Under the pieces are notes generated by a model. It saw only the letters and a program-made list of their open reading frames with translations. It was not told the DNA's origin and did no database searches. Shown here one piece after another: positions 1-9,714 of a stretch of DNA of 64,000 nucleotides (its first letter is position 1; each line of letters begins with the position of its first letter). The position numbers and the translations under genes were made by a program. The DNA lies in contig JAPZLL010000008.1 of the NCBI GenBank assembly GCA_036250225.1, positions 1,364,001 through 1,428,000 on the forward strand, read 5' to 3'. Source of the stretch: Cercophora sp. LCS_1. Its lineage: Eukaryota; Ascomycota; Sordariomycetes; Sordariales; Lasiosphaeriaceae.

Positions 1-311
1 CTAGGTAAAGTTGCCGGGTGACTCAGGCCGTGACACTGCCCGCCGAGATAGGGCGTTGTGTGGTTGGACGTTGGTCTTGGCATCGGCGATGCAGAGGTGC
101 GGCTGAGAGTGCAAGCCCGACGCTTCACCGGAAAGATTGGTCGGCTTTCAACCACTTGGCGTTCAGGTTCAGGATGCAAATTTTCGGGCCATGGCACAGG
201 GAGTCACGGTAATGCAACTGGGAAAAGTTGAATCGGGATTTTAATCATTTTTTATTGTGTTTAGTGTTGTGCCTTGCACCTGGAAAGCTTGATATGTCTT
301 GACTGCATCTA

Positions 312-884
312 TTAGACGAAAAAGCTTTGAATCTCGGGAATGCACAGTCGCGCTGCAACCTCGGCGTGCTTGGCAAAGATTTCAGCAGTGAGCATAGCAC
401 ACTCCCGTCGCTTTGCATCGAGCTCCTCATTAAGTTTGCGGAAGCGAAGTTTTTTGTTCCAAGCCAGCTCCTCGACTTCGTCCAGTGTTGTTGGGAGTTT
501 ATCCGCCGAACTAGTGTCCTCGTCAGTGATTGCGAGCCAGGATGCCAACCAGTGGTCAATCCGGAGTCTCTCGTACTCACCGATAACAGGGGCGCTATGC
601 TCCTTGAGTTCCCAAGCTGTATTGATGTCCCTGTCCAGAACGGTGGCGATTTGGTTTAGCTTCTCGAGGTAGGTCTTGAGGTGGCTGCAGAGGGCATCCA
701 GACAGCTTTTTACAAACTTTTGAACTGTCTCCTCCCTTTCCTTGCTCGCCTTGTCACTCAAGATGGATTTATAGCCCATCTTGCGGGCGACCAACTGAGC
801 GATGGCAATGTCGAGGCCTTGGAAATCCATGTTGCTGACTACCTGTCTAGTCAGCCTCAAGTGGTGGATGTCACTGTCCTTCAT
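312..884 (-). CDS. hypothetical protein, helical, 190 aa
   Basis: An uninterrupted ATG-started frame of 190 codons with no signal peptide or membrane segment. The sequence is rich in Glu, Lys and Leu. Its middle (about residues 50-110, around YLEKLNQIATVLDRDI) and its C-terminal third (KKLRFRKLNEELDAKRREC) look like long amphipathic helices or coiled coil. A second in-frame ATG (MDFQGLD, residue 19) is an alternative start. I do not recognise the family. The reverse-strand shadows over it are less protein-like. It lies next to the window edge, so an upstream exon or partner cannot be judged. It may be a real lineage-specific gene or a chance ORF. Confidence 0.45.
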   Translation of the reverse strand: MKDSDIHHLRLTRQVVSNMDFQGLDIAIAQLVARKMGYKSILSDKASKEREETVQKFVKSCLDALCSHLKTYLEKLNQIATVLDRDINTAWELKEHSAPVIGEYERLRIDHWLASWLAITDEDTSSADKLPTTLDEVEELAWNKKLRFRKLNEELDAKRRECAMLTAEIFAKHAEVAARLCIPEIQSFFV

Positions 885-1168
885 CCCTGAGTTGGCGAAT
901 GGCTACGTGTTTAAATGCAGTTGTCAAGTGGTGAGCAGCCCTTGGTGGCCTCTGTCCCAAAAAGAAACAATGCGATTGTGCATGCCGAGAACAACGGACA
1001 TGTATTTTCTGTTTAAGAACAATGATCCCTGCTCAGAGTAACAAGAACCCAAAGAAATAAGTTTTTTTGTACCAAGAATTCGACCAGCTATTGACTCCTG
1101 CACATCATTCCAGTGAAGTATCCGCCAGCGCACATTCTGTATCAACTGCCGAAACAACCGTCAGTCAC

Positions 1169-1513
1169 TCAATCCTCTCCCTCGCTGTCGATCTTCTTCG
1201 CCTCTGACTTTGGAGGGAACTTGGGAGGCGCATTCGCACCGTGACCCCATCCACCGTACCCTTCGCCCGTCGCCATGCCACCCAATCCTGACGTCCCACC
1301 CATGTCCAGCTTCCCTGCGGCCTGATTGCCAGCTACCCCAGGGCGATCCTTGCCCCACTCGCGGATCTCGTCCTTACTCTTTCCGGTGTACTTGAGCACA
1401 TCTTCCTCCGAGAGCTCGCCTCGCTTGGCGTCTTGGAAGCGGCGATATATCGACTTCTTAGGCTGGTCGCCCTCAGCCTTGGTGTCGGTGTTTTTCTTGA
1501 AAAAGTTGAACAT
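1169..1513 (-). CDS. small conserved fungal protein of unknown function, 114 aa
   Basis: A single-exon ATG-started frame beginning MFNFFKKNTDTKAEGD. The N-terminal half is charged and contains a short acidic/basic motif around LSEEDVLKYTGKSKDEI, which looks like a small helical pair. The C-terminal half is low-complexity, with Gly-rich runs (GLGGMATGEGYGGWGHG) and an acidic tail ending SEGED. There is no signal peptide or membrane segment, so a soluble cytosolic or nuclear product is expected. This arrangement is familiar from uncharacterised small proteins found widely in Sordariomycetes, but I cannot name a function. Codon use is GC-rich at third positions, as in the solid genes of the window. 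Confidence 0.65.
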   Translation of the reverse strand: MFNFFKKNTDTKAEGDQPKKSIYRRFQDAKRGELSEEDVLKYTGKSKDEIREWGKDRPGVAGNQAAGKLDMGGTSGLGGMATGEGYGGWGHGANAPPKFPPKSEAKKIDSEGED

Positions 1514-3181
1514 GGTGATGGAAGTGCATGCTGGACAAGAAAAGAGCGGGAATGTGGGCCTGGTTTATCTACTCGGATTTGTATACCGTCCAGCGTGTGA
1601 TTGGATTGTGGCGGAGCAGGTTGACACATGTTTTCAAGATCCGCTATTCCCGGTTGGTGACCGGTGCAGAGCTTCATGCTGTTGTACGATTGGACGGTAA
1701 TGATCAAACCCCTCACCACAGCCACGTAGCACTGCCATTTGTGAAATGCAATCTTTTGGTGCGGAAGCTTTGCGGGGCCGTCTTCTCCCGGCTGGCTCAT
1801 GTGATCGGTCATTGGAAGTATGTGTTTCGCATCCCAACAAGGTACAGGAATGTAGACTATCCACATGCTTTCTTCGTCAATCAGAATCATCGCATAAAAA
1901 AAAAACTCCTAGGGATAGTTGAACACGGCGAGGGAATCCGGGAGATCAGCTCAACTTCATGGCGTAGGGGTAGGCGTTGGCTGATCCGTGAAGAAATTGA
2001 TAAAGTTGTTCTCATCACCAGCCGAGGGCTCGGGCTGGTCAGTGAAAAGTTGATGAACCGAAGTTCAATCTCCATATTTGTCGAAGTCGCTGGGTTAAGA
2101 ATACCAAGGCGACCCGTCGCCCGAGGTCGATAAGCTGTGGAAAGCGCTGTGCTCGGGCATGTTGATCACGATATTGCTTCAGGAACGTGGCTAAGAGCTA
2201 AGAGCGACATAAGATGTCTCGGGTTTGCACATGACTAAATCCGAGGCGCAACAGCTCCCCAACAAGACACAGCCGTTCCCTGGCAACGGGGGGCACTTTG
2301 TCAGGATGCCCTCCGTCTTTCACTCGATTCGCTGTCTTGTATGTACCGTGCACCGTTTATTTCGCGTGATGCTGATTTGAAAATATTAGAACGCAATCCG
2401 CATCGGCCTCGCCAGAGACCATGATGAGAAACCGATGGGTTCTGACAGTTTTCACCCGACCACGGGCTTCCATGGCAGGACTCATCTCAGCCACTACGTT
2501 GACTTGCTCCGCGAGTCACTAATTTGTTCGGCTAATATCAATGTGATCCCGTGGCAGTGGAGCGACAAGGCATGAATCACGTCAAGGGCTAGTCCTGGTC
2601 TCCATCGGGATGCATCGTCGGCGAACCCACGCAATCTCAAGTAACATTTGGACTCCGGGGCTCCTTTCTAAACTTATTGTCGATTCACTTCACTGACAGG
2701 GAATTTGGCTAACATCGGTGTTTTGGTGTTCTTGAAAAGCCGGATCATGGCTTCCTGCGCCACTGGCGATATCCTCGGTGTCGGAATGCGTTCCTATCAG
2801 CAAGTCGGCATTTCAAGTGCCCTGGGCTAGGTTGATTCGTTCATTTGGGCCGATCACGGAATCCTGTCGTTTGTTCTCTGTCGGAAGTAGCCGCAGCTTT
2901 GTGGCCTCTGATGAACATTTCAATCATGAAATTTACGAGCGCAGCTATCTCAGATTTGAAGTGGTGATCGAATGAAACATTGCTCTTTGTTGGACCACTC
3001 ATTTCAAACGCAACGATTTCTGGCCCGCCCCACGAGTCACTCAGACTCGGCCCAACGTGTGTTGTCACTTGCGGCTACCCACCCGTGGTGATTTGAGCAG
3101 TTCCCCTTCTCTGTCCTTTAACCGGTTTGCTATACCACCAGAGAGATTAAGAGAGCTGATCTAAAAACGGCGATCACCATC
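1514..3181. other. intergenic stretch, no intact gene
   Basis: No intact gene is supported here. The longest frame (1528-2133, plus strand) is basic and lacks domain character. One short decayed minus-strand frame at 1957-2160 is listed separately. The rest (2161-3181) has no long frame with coding character. Confidence 0.5.
1957..2160 (-). pseudogene. short decayed coding remnant with two internal stops
   Basis: Reading minus from the ATG at 2158-2160 gives 68 codons with internal TAA (2095-2097) and TGA (2065-2067). The third segment is clearly protein-like and holds a doubled motif, LFTDQPEPSAGDENN followed by FINFFTDQPTPTPTP, then a stop. The TAA is of the kind a C-to-T change in CAA would give. 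The family is not recognised. The spacing between the stops gives no acceptable GT-AG intron. This could be the end of a longer gene whose start is lost, or a chance frame. Confidence 0.25.
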
Positions 3182-4815
3182 GTGTCCGCCCCTTCCCTGG
3201 CCCACCAAGTCCCTGATGGCCGGGAAGTCGTCCGTGAAAAAGACGGCATGGCATTTGCCTCCTCGACAATCGGCCGCTGGGTCGAAAATTGTGACCGTCT
3301 TCATCATACATGCTGCTGCCAACCGACACCAATTCCGGACCGCAAGATCAATGAGATTCCCACATGGGTTATGGACGTTCGAAACGGGTGCATTGTCCCC
3401 GGTGGCGGCGTCGCACTATATGTAGTCCTCGGCTACGTCTGGCCAAAAGTCGACAGCATGGAACAGCCGTTGGAGCTGACCCTCGGCAATCTTGCCGACT
3501 TCCAACGACCCGAGTTTCTCGACCACTTCCCTTCAACTTGTCTGCCCCGAGTTATCCGCGACTCCATGGCGTTAACAAGGGGTGTTGGGGAGAGACACCT
3601 CTGGGTAGACCGCCTCTGCATCGTCCAGGACGGCGAGATGAAACACACCGAGGTTGAGCGCATGGACAGCATCTACTCAGGAGCCCATTTCACAATCATC
3701 GCCGCTGCTTCTGGTGGCCTACACAGACATATGGGACAGGATGCCAACGACAACAGTGATGCAGGTTGGGGCTTCTTTGAGAATAAATGAGAATAGAACG
3801 CCGAGGGCCTCTACGGTCGCCTTTGGACCAAGGGAGCCAGGACGGAGGAGGCCTTGACCCATGCGATGCGAAATCCCTTCCACGACTGGACAACGAGGAT
3901 GACGTCAAGTCTCTGGCCGGAGTTTGGTGCCTACATCGAACTTTCCTGTTTCTACAGCGGTCGGCAGTTGACTTACGAGCAGGATGCTCTGCCGGCCTTA
4001 GCAGGAATACTGAACGCATGTCGGCCAACGTTCCCTGGCGGGTTCGTCTGCGGCTTGCCGCGTCTATTCCTCGACGACGCGTTGCTCTGGCAACCCTTTC
4101 GAGAAGGAAAACGCAGAGCACTTGTGGGGGACAGGATGGAGGACGCCGGATTACCGTCAGCACCTCCTCCATCTTGGTCGTGGTGCGGCTGGCGGTTTAC
4201 AGTCGATCCACAGAGTCTCAAACCGGGTCTCTCACACCTGTCAGGGGCATCACGACACACCTGTCGACTAGTCCAGTGGTCCGACGTGTCAGAAGACTTG
4301 CAGCGGGAGGAGAAGGTAGAGGAGACAATCCTTCTTGAAGACTACCGCCGCATGGGTGAGCTGAACGATCCTAATTGCCCCCTCCCTGCTGGATGGCGCT
4401 GCGTCATGGTCCCAGCAGACGCGCAGCTTGACGCCCCCGAGGGGGCCAGTGCGATCCACGGATCATATGAAGAAGAAACTGATTGCCAGGAGTCCCAGTG
4501 GGGCGGAAGTGGCGAGTTACATTTATTCGTAAGGATTACCCAGGCAAACGATGGCACCATGACAGTCGTACATAGAAACTACAATCACGCTGGACTCCTT
4601 CAAATAAAATACTGCAACATGCCGGTCACCCCAGAATCAAAGTTCAAGGAGAGCTTTCCAGGCCGTGGGATATCAAGTCATGCAGCTATCATTTTTACAA
4701 CGTGCTCTGGGTTGAGCGCAAAGACGGCATCATGTACCGAAAGGCAGCTGGGCGGGTTGCAAAGGAGGCTTGGGAGGCAAGCTGTGGCGAGCCAGTCAGG
4801 ATTATTCTCGGTTGA
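3182..4815 (+). pseudogene. HET-domain (heterokaryon incompatibility) gene, broken
   Basis: HET proteins trigger non-self recognition and cell death at hyphal fusion. The first part (to 3787) carries the HET signature order: a VVLGYVWP-like motif, then PRVIRDSMALTRGVGERHLW, DRLCIVQD, and the MDSIYSGAHFTIIAAA end. The usual next block with the RGWTFQE-type motif is missing. Instead the same frame hits TGA (3788-3790) and TAG (3794-3796). It then resumes with HET C-terminal features (SLWPEFGAYIELSCFYSGR, LTYEQDALPALAGIL, PPSWSWCGW). Near 4690 a T run appears one base short: the usual C-terminal YNVLWVERKDG block is present, but in another frame, ending at TGA 4813-4815. The first in-frame ATG is at 3248; a GTG lies at 3182. 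An intron of only about 32 nt could remove the two stops, which is too short to believe. Confidence 0.75.
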
Positions 4816-6135
4816 GACCTCAGTTGTTTGTTGGGAGAAGTCGTGGCTACTGAACCAACCCCCAGATTGAATGAGAGAGAGTCACTGAGACGTCAATATC
4901 TGCATTTAGTTGCACGCAAAGGCTCAGGATACAACTCTTCGTCAAGGCCCCGTCATCCAAAAACCTGTCACCCCCTTGCGCTCGAATCCAGCATTTGTGT
5001 CACCTTCTCATTTGCTCGCTTATACGCCGACGGTACGAGCGGTCACCCACCTCTCGTATAGACGCGGCCCGATGGCAGGACGGGCTCACGGTCGCTTTCA
5101 AGTCCGACCCCGATGGTGATGCTTCAAAGATTAGACCGCCTGCCTTTCCTAGCCCACAAACGGGCCGGTGCTCGGGAACCGCTGAGGCACAGTCGATCGG
5201 GGATTGGTGTCCAGCTCACGGAACCTGCCGTCTTCTCGCCGATCCGAGGGAGCCGGGTCAATCATTGCATGGCATCGGATGACCCCAAGCGACCCGCATG
5301 CACGCGTCGGCATTTGGCTTCGTTTCTGCAGGGCTTCGCGAGCACAATGACACTCCCGTCAAAGCGTATTGACAATAAGCTCATCGGCATCGGCCGGTCT
5401 TATGGGGCATCCCAGGGTTGACCCCGGCCGATCGAGATCCCTTGCAAAGCCCCGACCCTGCATCCCGGTTTTGGCTGGGCGGTACACTGTGTTTGCGCGC
5501 GGAAATGCAACACCAATGTGCGTCATCGTGCCTGGTAATGAACTGCTAGTCAGCCACCCTCGTGGCTTGGGGTTGCATCTGTAACCATCGACGCCTTGCT
5601 ACCATGGGAAGCAGCTGGTTGAGAGCCTGTAGTGATCCTGTCTTGACCAAGCGATACTGCGAGTCCGACGGGGCGACATACCGACTCATCACACGAGCCG
5701 ACAGCGAACGGATTCACACGACCCCCCGTGAGGCGCTCCTACTGTCAGGACGCAGGCGCGGAATGCCACGGAAAACACGCGCAAAGCCATGTCGACGCTG
5801 CAGCCTGCCAGGAGAGCGTGTCAACCACCAACACGTGCCCCGCCTAAGGCAGTGTCACAATCCATTGTCAGCATCGTGTCTGCAGCCTGCGAACCTAGAA
5901 ACCTGCTCGAGCGGCCAGAATATTGGTAGGGTGAACCAAACTTTTGAACACGACAAGACAGTTTGGACTCATCCAGTCGTGCGAAAAGGCGTGATGGTCA
6001 AGTTTCCGTAGATATAAAGATGGTTGACTGCGATGTTGATGGTTTTCAGCTCAAGCCTCAAGCCTTGATCAGGGGGCCAAGACTATCGCTCTCGCTGAAC
6101 CTTCGTTCACTTCAAGGCTCCCTTTCACTGGCAAA
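4816..6135. other. intergenic region upstream of the peroxidase gene
   Basis: No supported coding sequence. Frames here are Arg/Pro-rich shadows. The last 130 bases hold the likely core promoter of the peroxidase gene. Confidence 0.5.
6013..6018 (+). promoter_or_regulatory. TATA box of the peroxidase gene
   Basis: TATAAA lies within GATATAAAGA, about 120 bases upstream of the ATG at 6136 and at a usual distance for a fungal core promoter. A pyrimidine-rich stretch follows before the start. Confidence 0.55.
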
Positions 6136-7269
6136 ATGAAGTTTACCATCACTCTCACCACCCTCATTGGCTACGGCCTTGCCCACCCAGCGGTGAGTAG
6201 GCTGAAGTCTGAACTCCGGAAACAAACGTTTCAGCCATCAACCGAGATGATTGGTGATCTTATCACTCTTCCCGACTCGGCTCTCTCGACAGTTGGTCAA
6301 CAAGTCAAGAATATTCTCCTCGGCACTGGGAATCCCACCGACAGGACCAACTTCTACACGGCCCCACCTGGTGGGCGGAACGCAAAAGCCTGCCGGGCTG
6401 ACCGGTGCTGCATCTGGAAGCACATTGCCGACGATATGAAAGCCTCCATGTTTGACTCGGGCACCGGGACCTGCACCGACACAGCCAGAGGCGCCATCCG
6501 CCTCGGCTTCCACGACGCAGCTGCGTGGTCCAAGACATCCGGCGGCAGCGGTGCCGATGGGTCCATCTTGCTCAGCGGCAGCGAGATGACACGCCCCGAG
6601 AATGCGGCCCTCATCCCCGTCGGCCAGCAGTTCACCACATGGTTTGACACCTACCGCAGCTACGGTGTTACCATGGCCGACCTCATCCAGTTTGGCGCCA
6701 AAGTCGCCGCCGCGTCGTGCCCGGGTGGTCCCAGGATCCGCACCTTTATCGGGCGCACCGACAATCCCAACCCGGCCCCGCAGTTCCTTTTGCCGCCCGT
6801 GACCTTGGATGCCCCTGCTATTATTGAGATGTTCGGCAATAAGACTATTGGACCCGGCGGGCTTGTGGCCCTGCTTGGTGCTCACACAGCTAGTCGTCAG
6901 AGGACTATCGACCCGGCTCGGTCTGGAGATCCCCAGGATAGTACCCCTGGCGTTTGGGACACCAAGTATTTCACCGAGACTCTCTCGCCCGATGCGCCGG
7001 CAAATATCTTCAAGTTCAATAGTGATATTTCTGTGTCGACGGACCCTGTGACTGGTCCAATTTTCCAGCAGTTTGCTTCGAATAAGCCCGCATGGGATCA
7101 GGTAAGTTGTCTGCTCTTTGTTTCTGGCTTGGTTTCTGACTTGTGACAGGCCTATGCTACCGAGTATATCCGCGTGAGTTTGCTTGGGGTTGAGTCCATC
7201 AACGGCATGGTCGAGTGCTCACAGGTGCTCCCTGCGCCAGTTCGGAATGGCGGACCCGGGATACAATAG
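6136..7269 (+). CDS. secreted class II fungal haem peroxidase (ligninolytic-type, AA2)
   Basis: Oxidises phenolic or other donors with H2O2 outside the cell. The model is join(6136..7101,7150..7269), 361 aa. The 48-nt intron (GTAAGT...GACAG) restores the frame, and the unspliced frame ends early in the intron. A signal peptide (MKFTITLTTLIGYGLAHP) is followed by a pro-region. The haem domain starts near the Cys-rich CRADRCC. Distal residues are in AIRLGFHDAAAW (Arg and His), followed by the SGGSGADGSIL calcium/distal region. The proximal His is in LVALLGAHTAS. The C-terminal exon carries the usual LLGVESINGMVECSQVLP end. Length and motif order match ascomycete class II peroxidases. I could not judge a Mn-binding site or surface Trp, so ligninase activity is not claimed. 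Confidence 0.9.
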
Positions 7270-7779
7270 ATTATTTCAGAAGCTGGTTACTTGGCCCGGA
7301 ACATATACCGTCGATGTTGGTCGGAGTCAGTTGATGAGAATTGGGACGCTTATTCTTTGTATAATTACAGTCGTACCTAATTACCTGTGAGGGCTCCATA
7401 TTGCCCGAAATATCATGAACAAAAGCGAATGTCTCCAAACCTCTCGTGTGACTGCCATCCACCCATAGCTCCTGTCTGTTGTGTCAGCGCCAAGCCAACT
7501 GACGCTGGCGTCATGATGTCACCTGGCAGTACCTTCCTTCCCTGCTTTATGTCCTGATTGGCTCTCAGGCTGGACATCTATTTGTTTTCCCCGCAGCTAC
7601 TGTCTCCGTTTCTTGTTCCTTATTGCAATCCCCCCCCGCACAGGATGGCGCCATTTTCACGCCCCGAGTTGCTGGACCTGGAGACTGCTTCGGCAATCCC
7701 AGATAACGCGTGAAGATATGAGGTATCTTACCTGGCCGGAGACAGAGGCACCCAACTCAGAACTCCTTGACTTCCCCAC
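7270..7779. other. intergenic, no gene seen
   Basis: Short frames only, none with domain character. It separates the peroxidase from the PKS remnant. Confidence 0.45.
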
Positions 7780-7784
7780 CCGAT

Positions 7785-9016
7785 CCGCACTTTAAAATAC
7801 GCAGTTTAATTGTTCCAATTTTGGGGGGGTGGATCCATTGCCACTTGGCTTATCAAGCACGGTGCCAGACACATCACCTTTCTCTCACGCAGCACAACTG
7901 CTCATCCGGAGAGTCTAGCCCTTTTTGGCGAGTTACAGGCCATGGGCTGTAACGTGACTCCCGTTTCGGGTAGTGTCGACGACATCATTACTGCCCAGAC
8001 TGCCATCACAGCCTCGGGCAGGCCGGTCAAAGGTGTTTTCCAACTCGCCATGGTTCTTAGCGCAAGTTTTTTTTCCCTTCCACTTTCTCCCTTTACAGTT
8101 CCACTGACACTGATGCCGGGACACACCTCTGATCTCCATGACGTGGGACCAATGGAACACGGCCATCGCTCCTAAAGTCACCGGCACCTGGAACCTACAC
8201 AACGCCCTCCTGTCTCATCCTCTTTCCTTCTTCTGGCTCACGAGCAGCAGCATCGCCGTCGTCGAACAGGCCGGCTAAGCAAACTACTCAGCAGCATGTA
8301 CTTTTCTGGAAGAATTCGCTCAGTATCGTCACTCTCTCGGTCTCCCCGCCACCGTGCTGAACATCTGTCCGATTGACGACGCCGGCTATGTAGCCGACAA
8401 CACACATGCGCCAAGCCACAGGGTACGTATTTCCTTGGTGAAAAGGAGCTTTTGGACTTTGTCGGATACAATTTGTTGTGCGCAGGAGCTGGGAGTGGGA
8501 ACAGGGATGACAGGACGGGCTGGCAAAACAAGGGACAGGCCACGATGGGGCTCAAGTCAGAGCTGCATCTGGATAACCCAGGAAACCGGGCGAATTGGAG
8601 ACGGGACCGTAGGATGGGGCGCTACCATAATGTCAAAGCTGACGGACTAGAGACAACGACGAGGTCAGGTGGGAGTAGGCTTAGACGCTTTTTTGGATGA
8701 GTTGCTCGCGGCGGAAAGGGATGACACCCTCAGGATGCTGAGTGAAGAAGGGAATGGGCGCTTCTTGGCGGGTGAGATTGGGCGCAAGATCTATGGTTTC
8801 ATGATGAGACCTGTCGGCGAAGCCGATGACGTTGATACGGCGTTGACGCTGGCGCAGATTGGCCTGGATTCTTTAATGGCGATTGAGCTAAGACGGTGGT
8901 TCAAGACGGTGTTTAGCTTGGTCGTCAGTGTTTTGGAGATTACGGGCTCGGGCTCACTGATGCAGCTTGGAGGGCTTGTTGAGAACGAGTTGAAGGGCAG
9001 AGTTCTGGGGGTGTAA
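7785..9016 (+). pseudogene. 3' remnant of a highly reducing polyketide synthase (KR-ACP)
   Basis: Only the end of a type I PKS is present. From about 7830 the ketoreductase fold is readable (SIATWLIKHGARHITFLSRS, LFGELQAMGCNVTPVSGSVD, RPVKGVFQLAMVL). A second piece in another frame (from about 8140) reads MTWDQWNTAIAPKVTGTWNL and WLTSSSIAVVEQAG, then a TAA inside what is normally a Q-A-N-Y-S motif. More pieces follow in shifted frames (NWRRDRRMG near 8590). The acyl carrier protein lies at 8669-9016 with the phosphopantetheine serine in IGLDSLMAIELRRWFK. KS, AT, DH and ER domains are absent. Frames change at a G7 run near 7825 and near 8060 and 8430, although some changes could be introns. 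It cannot make a working synthase as it stands. Confidence 0.8.
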
Positions 9017-9314
9017 CCCACGAGCCACGAGCCGTCAATCTCATCATCTATGATGTTGGCTTTTTTCACGGTTCAACGGATCGAATTTGTCTCTGCGCAG
9101 AGTTTTGGTTGAGATAAGATACTACCGCAAACGAGTGTCAGAAGTAAAGGGCCAAGCTCTCCAGCCGTACGTGTCATTCACAGCTGTCCCACATCGACGC
9201 TAACATCTCCTCCTGAAGCCGCCAAGTCCACCCTGTTCCTTCCATCTGTGAGAAGATTGAACTGTCAGCTCTAGTGCTTCTCTGATAGGAATCACGTACC
9301 AGTTCCGATGGCGG

Positions 9315-9563
9315 CTAGCAGCTGATACCGCTCGGGTCGGCAACGCACATGCCCGAGCTGAAGCAGCGCCACCAGTAGCACTGGCCGCGCTGGCACAACG
9401 ATCCGGCAGGGCAACCGCGTTTCTCAAGGACGCCATTGGCAGAGTCGCGGGCTTCGACATCGCGAGCAATGAGGGTAGCGTCAACGTCAGCAGCCGGAGC
9501 GGGAGCGGGAGCCGCGAGAGCCACGGCGGCGAAGAGAGTGACGATGATGGTGGTGGCCTTCAT
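9315..9563 (-). CDS. small secreted six-cysteine prepropeptide
   Basis: An 82-residue product. A signal peptide (MKATTIIVTLFAAVALAAPA) is followed by a short acidic pro-region and a Kex2-type Lys-Arg site (VLEKR). The predicted mature peptide has 33 residues and six cysteines spaced C-x5-C-x4-C-x4-C-x5-C-x8-C, starting GCPAGSLC and ending at the final Cys. This layout fits a disulphide-stabilised secreted peptide (antimicrobial-like or effector-like), but I recognise no named family. A GTACGT...TTCTCACAG segment just 3' of the stop could be a 3'-UTR intron. A TATA box and a GAT repeat lie upstream. The single-exon start is supported by the signal peptide. Confidence 0.75.
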   Translation of the reverse strand: MKATTIIVTLFAAVALAAPAPAPAADVDATLIARDVEARDSANGVLEKRGCPAGSLCQRGQCYWWRCFSSGMCVADPSGISC

Positions 9564-9615
9564 TCTGAGACTGGCCTGGGATTTGGTGCTGGGAGCTGGA
9601 TGCTTCGTTGCTTGA

Positions 9616-9627
9616 GATTGATGATGG

Positions 9628-9671
<44 letters not shown>
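9616..9671. repeat. (GAT)n trinucleotide microsatellite
   Basis: About 14 perfect GAT units from 9629, preceded by imperfect units. It lies between the TATA box and the ATG of the secreted peptide gene, so it is (ATC)n in that gene's leader. In translation it gives only poly-Met or poly-Ser shadows. Confidence 0.9.
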
Positions 9672-9674
<3 letters not shown>

Positions 9675-9706
9675 TTTGGATGGCGTGATGGGAGACCAAA
9701 GTCTCC

Positions 9707-9714
9707 CTTTTATA
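9707..9714 (-). promoter_or_regulatory. TATA box of the secreted peptide gene
   Basis: On the minus strand this reads TATAAAAG followed by GGAGAC. It lies about 145 bases upstream of the ATG at 9563, with the microsatellite between. Confidence 0.65.

Noticed and set aside
1528..2133. 201-codon plus-strand frame
   Set aside because: No domain, unusual basic composition, and better minus-strand coding character in part of it.
3765..3796. Possible intron that would remove the two stops in the first HET gene
   Set aside because: 32 nt is shorter than any believable fungal intron, and the central HET block would still be missing.
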